51,871 nucleotides of DNA from Clostridia bacterium. Its GTDB lineage: Bacteria; Bacillota; Clostridia; Christensenellales; Aristaeellaceae. Below are positions 13,872 to 22,814 of the stretch, piece by piece. Where the stretch lies: contig JAFWEL010000020.1 of the NCBI GenBank assembly GCA_017512905.1, forward strand, positions 1 through 51,871, written 5' to 3'. Every line of letters begins with the position of its first letter. The first letter of the stretch is position 1. Both the position numbers and the translations under genes were made by a program. A model generated the notes under the pieces. That model did no database searches. It was not told where the DNA came from and saw only the letters and a list, made by a program, of their open reading frames with translations.

Positions 13872-16556
13872 TCAACCGTCAAACATCCGCTTCAGGTCCG
13901 CCGGGTCGAGGGACTGGTCCGGTTGGAACCGGTCGGTTTCCATATAGCGATAGATCGCGCTCAGCAACGCCCGGGCCTCAGGGTATTGACCGAGCTGGCG
14001 CAGCGCCATGCTGGAAAACACCAGCCTGCCGGGACCGACGCGACACTCAAACAGCTGGGCCAGTGGGCGCAGCGTGGCAAAGCTGTCCAGCTCGGTGACG
14101 ATGGCGCGCAGGCCGGCGGGCATGTGTACCGCGCGGCGTCCCGCCATCGGCCACCACTGCCAGTTCGTGTGCTTTTCCGTGGGGAAGCCCTGGAAGATGG
14201 GGTGGGCGGCGTCGATCAGCTGGCCCATCGTGCCCGACTGGCAGGGAAAGGTGCCCACCGACCAGAAGTCCGTGGAAAAGTGGCAGGGCACCGCCCGAAG
14301 GGGCGCGGCCATGGGCGGGTCGAGGAACACCTTCTTCCCCGCCGCCAGCGCCGCCAGCGCTTCCCCGGGGCCGTCCGCCGCCACCACATCGCCGGGACAG
14401 GCTGCCGCCCCGTCGGGATAGACCCAGATCGGATAGCGGTTGACCGCCTCCCCCGCCGCCAGCGTGAGCTCCAGCCGCACAGGCCGGCTTATGGACGCGA
14501 GGGGTGCCTCCAGCATCCCCGCCGACGTCAGTCCGCCCGGAGGGAACGCCTCCGCCGCCAAGATGCCTGACCGGTCACAGCCCTCCCCCTCCAGCCGCCA
14601 GCGCAGCGGCCCGAGGATGTGCGCTTTGCCGTAATTGGCCACCAGAACCTTCACACGCAGCGTCTCGCTGTTCAGCCAGGTGTAGCGCTCCAGCCGCGCC
14701 AGGGGCAGCGTGTCCCGGAAAAACGCCGCGAAGCGCTCCGGACGGGCGAAGCCGTAGGGCTTGGGCCGCAGGTGGCTGTTCAGCATGCCCACCAGCGCGG
14801 TCCCCTGGCCCGGGAAATCCTGGAGGCTCAACAGGGCCAGCCCAGACATGCCCGGGGTGCGGAGGACGGCCTCCACCTCCTCCCGATAGCACAGCAGCGC
14901 CAGCTCGCCCGTCGCCTCCACACAGTCCCCCCATACGCCCGTCAGCCCGCTGCGGGCCACCCGGGACTGAACCAGCCGCAGGTTGGCGGGGTCGGTCACG
15001 CCCCTGAACGCGTCCAACTCGCCGAAGTCCGGCAGCACCTCAAATTGCCCGACCTCGAAGCCGAACACCGGTCCGGCATAGGCTTGACGAAGGCGGGCGA
15101 GCACGTTGTCATAGCTGACGGCGGCCGAGGGATAGCGTTCGTTGATGTGCCCCTGCAGCCGGCCGTCGCTTTCATCCGTGCCGGACATGGTCCCGCGCAG
15201 GGGCGCGCCGTACCAGGTCGAGGCGGTGTAAAAGTCGCTCTGTTCGTCGCAGCCCCGCTCGCCATAGTGGACGTTCGAGCCGTTGGCGTAGAGCCGGGTG
15301 TCGTCCGCTTCCCGGGCCAGGGCCAGCAGTTCATCCATCCGCCGGTGTCCCAGGGGGCCCGTCGCCAGCTCGTTGCCCAGCGTCAGCATCACGAAGGAGG
15401 GGTGGTTGGCGCAGGCCCGCAGGATCTGCAGCAGCTCCCGCCGGTAGTATTCAAAGGCCGCGTCGTCCTCCAGTGCGTCCCTCGGGTTCCAGTGGGAGAG
15501 CTCCGGCTGCATCAGCATGCCCAGCCGGTCCGCCGCCTCGAAGGCCGCCTCCGGGGGACACCAGGAGTGAAAGCGCACCAGGTTGACGCCATAGGCGCGG
15601 TAGGTCTCCAGGATCTCCGTCCAGGCCCCGACGTTCATCGGCGGATGCCCGGTCTCCGGGAACACCGCGCAGTTGGTCTCGCCCCTGAGGAAGACCCGGC
15701 GGCCGTTCAGGGCCAGCCGCCCCGTGCCATCGTCCCCGAAGCGGCGAATGCCGAAGCAGATGGTTTTAGCCTCGCAGCCTTCCGGCGCGGCGGTCATCTC
15801 ATAGCGCTGCCCGTCTCCCTCGTCCCAGAGCCGAACGCCCGGAAGGAGGGGCAGCGTCGCCCGGAGCTCATGCTCGCCGGCGGGGACGTCCGCCCGAAGG
15901 GCCGCCCCTGCCTCAACAGCGTCGCATATAAAATGGATGGTTCCGCGATAAGCCCGCGCCGCGCTCAGATCGACGCGCACGTCCAGCGCTCCAACCCGGG
16001 GATAGACCCGCAGGGCGCGGACGAACACCGGCCGCTCCAGGCGCAGGCACACGTCTCCCAGCAGGCCGTTCCAGTTGGTCTGGGTCTCGTCCGTGGCCGC
16101 AGAAGCGTTGACGATGTCCGCCCGGGGAAGCCCGGGATAGCTGTTGTCCGAGATCAGGGCCAGCTCAGCGCCCGGGTGAACAAGGCCCGTCACCTCGAAC
16201 ACCTGGGGGGTGCTCAGCGTGGGCGGTTCAAAGGGCGGCGCCTCCCGGCCGTCGATGAACAGCCTCAGGCAGCGTCCACGCGCCACCTCGATAAACGCCC
16301 GCGCGCCATCGGGAATCGCCTCGTCCAGCCTTCTGGTCAGCCGGACCGGGCCCTCATAAGTGTGCCTGCGGGTCAGTCGCGTGGCGATGGGGCCCGACCC
16401 CCGCGTCGCGCCGCCCGGGGCCTGGTCCGGGTGACAGGTATCCGTACCGGCATCCTCATGGCCGATGTCGCTCTCATCCAGCGTCCCCGGGATGGTTATA
16501 TCCCCGGCGAAATCCTCGAACTCCGCCCGCCAGACGCCCGCCAGTGATCGCCTCAT
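13872..16556 (-). CDS. GH2-family glycoside hydrolase
   Basis: The 894-residue product has the GH2 plan: sugar-binding jelly roll (about 1-180, WNGLLGDV), immunoglobulin-like domain, then a barrel. The barrel contains NLVRFHSWCPPEAAFEAAD, the acid/base candidate E396 in LTLGNEL and the nucleophile candidate E501 in FGFEVGQFEV. A long C-terminal extension follows. No signal peptide is seen, suggesting a cytoplasmic enzyme. The frame reaches back to 16661, but the ATG at 16556 is preferred because GGCGGAG lies 9 bases upstream. The substrate is unknown; beta-galactosidase or beta-glucuronidase activity is possible. Co-transcription with GH105 suggests action on pectic side chains or oligosaccharides. 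Confidence 0.85.
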   Translation of the reverse strand: MRRSLAGVWRAEFEDFAGDITIPGTLDESDIGHEDAGTDTCHPDQAPGGATRGSGPIATRLTRRHTYEGPVRLTRRLDEAIPDGARAFIEVARGRCLRLFIDGREAPPFEPPTLSTPQVFEVTGLVHPGAELALISDNSYPGLPRADIVNASAATDETQTNWNGLLGDVCLRLERPVFVRALRVYPRVGALDVRVDLSAARAYRGTIHFICDAVEAGAALRADVPAGEHELRATLPLLPGVRLWDEGDGQRYEMTAAPEGCEAKTICFGIRRFGDDGTGRLALNGRRVFLRGETNCAVFPETGHPPMNVGAWTEILETYRAYGVNLVRFHSWCPPEAAFEAADRLGMLMQPELSHWNPRDALEDDAAFEYYRRELLQILRACANHPSFVMLTLGNELATGPLGHRRMDELLALAREADDTRLYANGSNVHYGERGCDEQSDFYTASTWYGAPLRGTMSGTDESDGRLQGHINERYPSAAVSYDNVLARLRQAYAGPVFGFEVGQFEVLPDFGELDAFRGVTDPANLRLVQSRVARSGLTGVWGDCVEATGELALLCYREEVEAVLRTPGMSGLALLSLQDFPGQGTALVGMLNSHLRPKPYGFARPERFAAFFRDTLPLARLERYTWLNSETLRVKVLVANYGKAHILGPLRWRLEGEGCDRSGILAAEAFPPGGLTSAGMLEAPLASISRPVRLELTLAAGEAVNRYPIWVYPDGAAACPGDVVAADGPGEALAALAAGKKVFLDPPMAAPLRAVPCHFSTDFWSVGTFPCQSGTMGQLIDAAHPIFQGFPTEKHTNWQWWPMAGRRAVHMPAGLRAIVTELDSFATLRPLAQLFECRVGPGRLVFSSMALRQLGQYPEARALLSAIYRYMETDRFQPDQSLDPADLKRMFDG

Positions 16557-16637
16557 GCCACTCATCTCCGCCCTTTCGGCAGGGAATTCCCGCCCCGTTT
16601 GAATACCGGCGCAGGCTCCCTGTGATAATCCGCTATC

Positions 16638-16667
16638 ATTATACCGTAAAAGCGGGGACATTGTCCA
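16638..16667 (-). promoter_or_regulatory. Promoter of the GH2-GH105 operon
   Basis: On the minus strand TGGACA (complement of 16662-16667) and TATAAT (complement of 16638-16643) are separated by 18 bases. Transcription would start about 75 bases before the GH2 start codon. Confidence 0.6.
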
Positions 16668-16777
16668 CCGGTATTGGCAAGTTCCGACGCTGCCGTTGGG
16701 GGGGCGGGTTTTATCGTTGTTTCGAATTTGTCTACCGCCATACAGTTACAACAATTTAATATCGGGGCTATAACCGA

Positions 16778-16806
16778 TTGAAAAAGGCCGTCCGGTATGT
16801 TATAAT
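16778..16806 (+). promoter_or_regulatory. Promoter of the MBL-rubredoxin gene
   Basis: TTGAAA (16778-16783) and TATAAT (16801-16806) are separated by exactly 17 bases, one mismatch from consensus. The start codon lies about 38 bases after the expected transcription start. Confidence 0.8.
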
Positions 16807-16850
16807 TGCCACAGTGTTTTGTCACACGACACAGAAAGGAGCCCATCAAT

Positions 16851-18206
16851 ATGTTCGCAGAAGACATCCTTCGCCAATTTACAGCCGAAGCGACCGGCTT
16901 TATCAACGACCCTTCGCGCCTGGATCAGCTTCTGGCCGATGCGGAAGAGCAGCTGCGCAAGATTCCCCACGTCGGTGAGACCCTCGCCGGCCTTCCCATC
17001 GTCATCTCCATGGTGAAGAGCTGGGTGAAGCGGGAATACGAGGTTCAGCCGAAGGTGCTGGCGACGATCGTCGCCGCGTTCCTGTACCTCGTGAAGGGGA
17101 AGGACCTCATCCCCGACAAGATTCCGATCGTCGGCATGACGGACGACATCGCGGTGCTGGGATTGGCGCTGAAGTTTGTGGAGCCGGAGCTGAACGCCTA
17201 CCGGGCGTGGCGGGACGGCACGGCCCCGGCGACTGAAGCCGGCGAGGAACCGGCGAAGGCGGCGAAAGCCCCCATCACCATCAAGGCCGTGAAGCTCTAC
17301 GAGAACGGCTTCATGACCCAGCCCTTCGCCATGGGCGGCGAGGGCGCGGAGGGCCTCGACCCGTCCGTCCGCTACCGTTCCAGCCTGCAGAACTATGTGA
17401 TCGACACCGGCAGCGAGGTCATCCTGGTGGATACGGGCATGCCGGACGGCATGCCGAACCAGGTGCCCGACGAGAAAACCGCCATCTACATGGGCACGCG
17501 CATCCAGGATTACCTCGACGCGTTGAAGGCGGTGGGCTACACCCCTGAAAACGTCTCGAAGATCCTGGTCACCCACAAGCACGCCGATCACACCGGGCTG
17601 CTGGCGGCGTTCCCGATGGCGACGATCTACGCCTCGCCGGAGGAGGCCCAGGCCCAGGAGCTCGCCCTGCCCAACGTGACCGCGGTGGCCTACAAGGACG
17701 GCCCCTACTACAACTTCCCCGCCAGCGAGAAGATCGCGGACGGCGTGTATTACCTCCCGGCGAAGGGCCACACCACCGGCAACAGCATCGTGATCGTCGA
17801 GGACGGCGGCCTGTTCTACATGCTCCACGGCGACGTGACCTATACCGATGAAGCGCTGTACGCCAACAGGCTGTCCGTGGTGTTCGAGGACGTCGCCGCG
17901 GCCAGGGCGACCCTCGACCAGGTCCGGGAATTCATCTCGGCCCATCCCACGGTCTATCTCTCCACCCACACGCCCCTGGGCGTCGAAAACCTGGAGAACA
18001 AGGCCGTCATCGACCTGAACAATCCTCCCGAGAGCATACCGCCCACGGAGGTCGCCGCGGCCGAAGCCACCGGCAGGTACATCTGTTCGGTGTGCGGATA
18101 CGTATATGATCCCGCGGAGCACGATGGCATCGCTTTCGACGCCCTCCCCGACGACTGGAAGTGTCCGCGCTGCAAGCAGGGCAAGGATAAGTTCGGGGCC
18201 GCCTGA
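16851..18206 (+). CDS. DUF1232-metallo-beta-lactamase-rubredoxin fusion protein
   Basis: The 451-residue product has three parts. Residues 45-120 resemble the small membrane-associated DUF1232 domain (hydrophobic [21 protein letters not shown]). Residues 140-375 form a metallo-beta-lactamase fold with ligands H242, H244, D246, H247, H307 and D328 ([24 protein letters not shown]). Residues 408-445 are a rubredoxin with Cys 412, 415, 438 and 441. The metal set is the hydrolytic HxHxDH type rather than a di-iron flavodiiron site with a flavodoxin domain. It may be an electron-transfer-coupled hydrolase or oxygen/NO defence enzyme; the reaction is unknown. The ATG at 16851 follows AAAGGAG. It is a single-gene unit with its own promoter and terminator. 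Confidence 0.88.
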   Translation: MFAEDILRQFTAEATGFINDPSRLDQLLADAEEQLRKIPHVGETLAGLPIVISMVKSWVKREYEVQPKVLATIVAAFLYLVKGKDLIPDKIPIVGMTDDIAVLGLALKFVEPELNAYRAWRDGTAPATEAGEEPAKAAKAPITIKAVKLYENGFMTQPFAMGGEGAEGLDPSVRYRSSLQNYVIDTGSEVILVDTGMPDGMPNQVPDEKTAIYMGTRIQDYLDALKAVGYTPENVSKILVTHKHADHTGLLAAFPMATIYASPEEAQAQELALPNVTAVAYKDGPYYNFPASEKIADGVYYLPAKGHTTGNSIVIVEDGGLFYMLHGDVTYTDEALYANRLSVVFEDVAAARATLDQVREFISAHPTVYLSTHTPLGVENLENKAVIDLNNPPESIPPTEVAAAEATGRYICSVCGYVYDPAEHDGIAFDALPDDWKCPRCKQGKDKFGAA

Positions 18207-18229
18207 TGACAGCCTGTCCGTAAACACTT

Positions 18230-18266
18230 CGCCCGGGAGAGCATGCGCCGCTCTCCCGGGCGTTTT
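18230..18266 (+). terminator. Terminator after the MBL-rubredoxin gene
   Basis: A perfect 12-base GC-rich stem (18230-18241 with 18251-18262) with a 9-base loop is followed by TTTT, 24 bases after the stop codon. Confidence 0.92.
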
Positions 18267-18324
18267 GCTTGGGAAGCCTCCTTCACAGGGGCCTTCGATG
18301 TTCTGTACACCGTCTCACAGGCGT

Positions 18325-20010
18325 TCACATTCCGGCCAGCAGCAGCACCAGGGGGCTGTTCCAGTAGACGCAGACCTCGTTGGTGGAATAGCTCTGCTCG
18401 TCATCCACATAGCACTTCGCGGGCGGGTTTCCCCTGAGCAGGCTCGCGGCGCGAGGGTCTTCAAGGCCGCTGTTGGGGCCGCCGACCAGCATGCCCGGCA
18501 TCACCTCCCGGGCTACATGGGAGGGGCGATGGTGGGGATGCTCCGGCGACCTTGCCCCCGTCGCTGTCACGAAGCAATAGCCCGTGGCGTTTTTCCCCAG
18601 CAGGTAGTCCAGCGGCTGTTGCGCCGCCCTGCGGCAGGCCTCGTTCCCCCGCCTGCCCTCCATCATCAGCAGCGCGGCGGTATTCGCAACGCCCATGTTG
18701 GAGCCCCATTCATAGGCGTCGGTTCGGTCCGCGCCGTAGGGATTCAGGGCGATGGCTGCGAGGGCTTCCTCTTCGATGGCGTCCAGCTCCACACGGGCCG
18801 CCTCGCGGGTGGGATCATCCTCGTCCCGCCGGGCGTCATTCAGCACCGCCAGCAGGCCGTAGGTCCCCACGTCCAGCCAGCCCAGGCCGTGGCGCTTGCC
18901 GCCGGTCGCCAGCAGGTCGGACGCGGCCTCGACGTAGACCGCTTCGCCGGTGGCGCTGGCCAGCTCCGCCGCCGCCCAGAAGCGCTCGTCGCTGTCGTCG
19001 TCGTCGGGATATTCCCCGGTTACAATGCCGTCTGGGTTTTGAAAGCCCGGTTCACCCTCATGCTGTGCCAGATAGTCCCAGGCGCGCCGCGCCGCATCGA
19101 GATACGCCCGGGCGTCCTCCGGCCAGTCGACGGCACAGAGCCGGGAGGCCATCGCCATCACCGCGGCGAAATCGCCGGTGGCGGTGTTGGAGACGGGGCA
19201 TACGATCAGCTCGCCGGTCTCCTTCTCCGGGGGTATGAACGCCGGGAAGCTCGCGCAGCTGACCTTGTGATACACGCCGCCGGAGGCCGCCTGCATCTTC
19301 AGCAGCCAGTCCAGCTCAACCTTCGCCTCCTCCAGCAGGTCATCCAGGCCGTCGCCGCTCTCCGGGATTCCGAAATCGTCGAGGATCTCCCCCCGAAGGG
19401 CATGCGCCAGCATCAGATCCGCCGCGGCCTTCGCGCCGGAAACCACGTAGCGGCCATAATCGCCCGCGTCGTGCCAGCCGCCGGAGACGTCGATCTTCTC
19501 ACCGGTATCCCAGACGGTGGCCAGCGCCGTATGGCAGGCCGGATGGGCGTAGGGGCCGGCCAGGGCCCCGTCGGTCTCAATGCCGCAGCGCTGCAGGTAC
19601 AGCATGCGCGCCGCGCTGCGCAGCAATTCCCCATACACATCCTCGCCGACGGTGAAGGCCGGAGATTCCAGGCCGTCCGCGCTGACGACGCAGTAGGTGC
19701 CGTTCCGGGTCAGGCCGGAGAAATCCGCGACGCGGTTCGTCTCCCCCGCCCAGGGATTGTCGATGGCCGCGGAGAGGTTTCCCTCAAATACCGTCTCGCC
19801 GCTGTTTACTTCGATCACCGCGAAGGCTTCGCCGTCGACACCGGTCCCGGCAAACACGGCGGTCTTGACCGCGTCCGGCCGAAAGCCCACCTGGTTCACC
19901 CGGATGCCGGCGGATGAAGAATCGGCCGCCGCCACAACGCCCATGGCGCAGAGCGCCAGCGCCATCGCCATGGCCACCAGCCTCCTGAACCGGGAGAAAC
20001 GGTTGTTCAT
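18325..20010 (-). CDS. Secreted GH9 endoglucanase
   Basis: The 561-residue product has a signal peptide (residues 1-28, cleavage near VVAAAD), an N-terminal immunoglobulin-like domain (about 35-120, IRVNQVGF) and a GH9 catalytic domain. The catalytic base is in WHDAGDYGRYV (D181 and D184). The conserved HHRPSH segment follows later, and the proton donor is E545 in YSTNEVCVYW. Such enzymes cleave cellulose or beta-glucans outside the cell. There is no dockerin or carbohydrate-binding module after the catalytic domain. The frame extends to 20085, but the ATG at 20010 follows AAAGGGG and begins the signal peptide. It lies 126 bases downstream of the HD-GYP gene on the same strand. Confidence 0.93.
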   Translation of the reverse strand: MNNRFSRFRRLVAMAMALALCAMGVVAAADSSSAGIRVNQVGFRPDAVKTAVFAGTGVDGEAFAVIEVNSGETVFEGNLSAAIDNPWAGETNRVADFSGLTRNGTYCVVSADGLESPAFTVGEDVYGELLRSAARMLYLQRCGIETDGALAGPYAHPACHTALATVWDTGEKIDVSGGWHDAGDYGRYVVSGAKAAADLMLAHALRGEILDDFGIPESGDGLDDLLEEAKVELDWLLKMQAASGGVYHKVSCASFPAFIPPEKETGELIVCPVSNTATGDFAAVMAMASRLCAVDWPEDARAYLDAARRAWDYLAQHEGEPGFQNPDGIVTGEYPDDDDSDERFWAAAELASATGEAVYVEAASDLLATGGKRHGLGWLDVGTYGLLAVLNDARRDEDDPTREAARVELDAIEEEALAAIALNPYGADRTDAYEWGSNMGVANTAALLMMEGRRGNEACRRAAQQPLDYLLGKNATGYCFVTATGARSPEHPHHRPSHVAREVMPGMLVGGPNSGLEDPRAASLLRGNPPAKCYVDDEQSYSTNEVCVYWNSPLVLLLAGM

Positions 20011-20136
20011 GTCGAAAACCCCTTTCACGGCTTGTAACTGTTCAATCGTATGGAAATTCTGACTGAATAAAAACCACGGCATCATACAAGGGTGTTATTC
20101 GGCCAGGCAAATTGTGCTTTTCCGGGGCGGCAATCC

Positions 20137-21510
20137 TCAATCCTCGCCGTCCTCCATGACGATCTGGCCCTCCCGGATCAGCCTGAGCATCACATCCGCC
20201 ACTTCGGGATCAAACTGCTTGCCCTTGTTGGTTTCGATCTCATTTTTGATGTGCTCGCTCGTCAGCTTCTTTCGGTACACGCGGCTCGAATTCATGGCGT
20301 CAAAGGAATCCGCGACGCAGATCATTCGGGCGATGAAGGGAATATCGTCCCCGGCCCGGCCCTCGGGATAGCCCTTGCCGTCATACCGCTCGTGATGGTA
20401 GAGCGCGCCCTCGCCGGCGTTTTCAAGGCTCTTGAAGCGGCTGAGGATCTCGCCGCCGCGCACCGTATGGGACTTTATGATTTCAAATTCCTCGTCGGTC
20501 AGCTTACCGGGCTTGCGGAGGATGTTGTCCGGTACGCCGATCTTTCCGCAGTCGTGCAGCAGCGCGACGTAGTAGATGCGGTCCAACGCCTCCCCCTCAT
20601 ACCCAAACTGGCTGGCGATCAGCCTTGTATAGCTCGCGACCCGCTTGGAATGGCCGTTCGTATAGGGGTCCTTCGCGTCGATGAAGCCGGTAAAGGTTTC
20701 AATGGATTCATTGATGATGACGTTGTCCCGCTCATGCCGTTCGTTGTACTTGCGTATCTTCCCCGAGATGATCATGAAGGTGATCAGCACCACCAGCCAG
20801 ATCGACAGGCCCACCACGGCCACCCAGAACAGGGGATCGCTCGTCAGCACCCGGTTGAACCGATAGTTCAGCTCCAGGGTCGACCCTTCGAGGCCCCTCC
20901 CGACCGGCACGTAGATGATGATGCCCGGCGTCGTGCCCTCCCGGGGCTTGATCGGCACCTCCATCGCGTTCACGCTGTCGCTGGGAAGATAGACCAGGTA
21001 ATCCCCGGCCTTCATGAAGATGAACGATTCCCCGTCCACCGTCACGGTGTTCAGGTCATAATCGCCCGGGACGAATTCCCGAAGGTCGGGCACCGTCGCG
21101 ACGGTCCCGTTCCCCCCGACATCCTGGTGCAATTCCAGCGCGCCGTTCCATGCCGACGATAAAAAGACATTTTCACCGAAGGTCAGCTTGAATGAAAAAT
21201 CGGAAACGGCATCATTCGTGTTGTTTGAGACGGTAAAGTCATAGGTGTATGCCTGAAAATCGTACTCGCTGAGGCCCTCGATGTCCTGGCCGAGGGTCTT
21301 GGTCCATGTATTGCTTCTGGGAACCGCGCTGACAGACACTCCCCTTTGGGATTCGTCAGCCTGGGCAAACAGCGGGTCGCCCGCAAAAACCTCTTGGCGC
21401 ACTACGCGATTGTAGGCGTTGGTCCTGATCACGCAGACCAGCAGGCACATGATGGCCACGCCCAGAGCGGCCAGAAAACAGACCTTCGCCCTTTTGTTGT
21501 TCCGGTTCAT
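20137..21510 (-). CDS. Membrane HD-GYP protein (putative cyclic-di-GMP phosphodiesterase) with ectodomain
   Basis: The 457-residue product has a membrane segment at about 9-28, an extracytoplasmic region at 30-225, a second membrane segment at 227-249, and a cytoplasmic HD-GYP domain at 270-450. The HD-GYP domain shows LLHDCGKIGVPDNILRKP (HD at 319-320) and HHERYDGKGYPEG, the canonical cyclic-di-GMP phosphodiesterase residues. The ectodomain is beta-rich, with YDFTVSNNTNDAVSDFSFKL and SSAWNGALELHQ resembling the carbohydrate-binding CBM2 pattern; this resemblance is by eye only. A secreted GH9 cellulase follows on the same strand, so the ectodomain could sense plant polysaccharide. The ATG at 21510 has a weak GGGGG ribosome binding site. 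Confidence 0.88.
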   Translation of the reverse strand: MNRNNKRAKVCFLAALGVAIMCLLVCVIRTNAYNRVVRQEVFAGDPLFAQADESQRGVSVSAVPRSNTWTKTLGQDIEGLSEYDFQAYTYDFTVSNNTNDAVSDFSFKLTFGENVFLSSAWNGALELHQDVGGNGTVATVPDLREFVPGDYDLNTVTVDGESFIFMKAGDYLVYLPSDSVNAMEVPIKPREGTTPGIIIYVPVGRGLEGSTLELNYRFNRVLTSDPLFWVAVVGLSIWLVVLITFMIISGKIRKYNERHERDNVIINESIETFTGFIDAKDPYTNGHSKRVASYTRLIASQFGYEGEALDRIYYVALLHDCGKIGVPDNILRKPGKLTDEEFEIIKSHTVRGGEILSRFKSLENAGEGALYHHERYDGKGYPEGRAGDDIPFIARMICVADSFDAMNSSRVYRKKLTSEHIKNEIETNKGKQFDPEVADVMLRLIREGQIVMEDGED

Positions 21511-21711
21511 ACATGAGCAACCCCCGTGCTGTATTCTGTTTCTCCATTATATCAACAGTTGAACCTATTGTCCACTGGGTTTATTCCTCATGAACCTTTT
21601 CCGGAATGTTTTTACATCACTCGTTTTTACATCCATCGCTTTTCTGCCCCGACACGAACACCGGCCCCGGCGAAGCGTGGGCCGCGCCCATGCGCTTTCC
21701 ATTTCCTTGGC

Positions 21712-21741
21712 TTGAAACGCTGGCGGCATTCATGCTATAAT
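21712..21741 (+). promoter_or_regulatory. Promoter of the EFR1-type gene
   Basis: TTGAAA (21712-21717) and TATAAT (21736-21741) are 18 bases apart. The predicted untranslated leader is about 170 bases, which is long; no known riboswitch was recognised in it. Confidence 0.65.
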
Positions 21742-21918
21742 GCCATACATGAAAAACAGGGCCGGATGGGCGGTCCTGCGTCATAATACAATTGAACGGG
21801 AAGCGGCGTCGAGATGGATAGATCCATGGGATGCGTCCGCCTGCACGCCGCGTCGATACAGAAAAGAAAGGGCCTTGCGGCACCCGGTCCCAAATCAACC
21901 GAAATGGAGGATAGGCCA

Positions 21919-22731
21919 ATGATCCTGTATTTCAGTGCCACGGGCAACACGCGATTCGTCGCCCGGCGGCTGGCGACACTCCTTGGGGATGAATCCCTCG
22001 ATCTGCTTGACCGGATTCGGCGCGGCGACCACTCCCCCATTCGTTCCGACAGGCCGTTCGTGATCTGCTCGCCCACCTATGTCTGCGAAATGCCCCGATT
22101 CCTGTCGGACTTCCTGCGCAAGACCCCGCTGGCGGGCCATACAGACGTTTACTTCATCTTCACCAGCGGCGGCTATTCCGGCATCAGCGGCGTACTGGCC
22201 AGGGGGATCATGCGCAAAAAGGGCCTTCGCACCCTGGGCTGGGCAGACCTCACCATGCCCAGGAACTACCTGGCCAACGATCATTACCCGGAGCTTGAAA
22301 CCCCGGAGATCGAGCGGCGGATACGGGCCTCCGCCGAAAGGATCGAATCCATAGCCGCCGCCATCGCTCGCGGGGAGCGCCTTCAATCGCGGCACGTATG
22401 GTTCTTCGAGCTGCTCATCACCCTGCCCTTTAACCCGGTGTGGTGTCGCGTCCGGCAGGGCGTCGGCGATTTCCATGTGACCGACAAATGCGTCGGCTGC
22501 GGAAAATGCGCGCGGCTGTGCCCGTTGAACAGGATCAAAATCGCGGATGGCAGACCGACGTGGAGCGGCGGAAGCTGCGCGCACTGCATGTCCTGCATTC
22601 AGAATTGCCCCACGGAAGCCATCGAGTATGGGCAGATCACCCAGAAAAAGCAGCGATACCGGTTTGAAAAATACCGGTATGCGTTGGACCGTCCCGGCGA
22701 TGGGCAATCTGGTAAGGGCGGCCGCGGTTAA
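21919..22731 (+). CDS. EFR1-type flavodoxin/ferredoxin protein
   Basis: The 270-residue product joins an N-terminal flavodoxin-like domain (LYFSATGNTRFVARRLA at 3-19, binding the FMN phosphate) to a C-terminal ferredoxin with two four-cysteine clusters (CVGCGKCARLCP and CAHCMSCIQNCP). It should be a cytoplasmic electron-transfer protein of the EFR1 (EFR1 family ferrodoxin) type common in anaerobes; the partners are unknown. The frame extends upstream to 21814, but the ATG at 21919 follows GGAGG by 8 bases and begins the flavodoxin fold. It stands alone on the plus strand, facing the ABC exporter genes. Confidence 0.9.
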   Translation: MILYFSATGNTRFVARRLATLLGDESLDLLDRIRRGDHSPIRSDRPFVICSPTYVCEMPRFLSDFLRKTPLAGHTDVYFIFTSGGYSGISGVLARGIMRKKGLRTLGWADLTMPRNYLANDHYPELETPEIERRIRASAERIESIAAAIARGERLQSRHVWFFELLITLPFNPVWCRVRQGVGDFHVTDKCVGCGKCARLCPLNRIKIADGRPTWSGGSCAHCMSCIQNCPTEAIEYGQITQKKQRYRFEKYRYALDRPGDGQSGKGGRG

Positions 22732-22814
22732 ACGGCAGCCGGGAGACAGACGGTGCCGCCCATGATGGCAACGTGAGGGACCCGGTTGCGTTCATCACGA
22801 CATGCGCGTATGCC

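Noticed and set aside
14619..16547. A 642-codon plus-strand open frame
   Set aside because: It mirrors the GH2 gene on the other strand, and composition bias explains its length.
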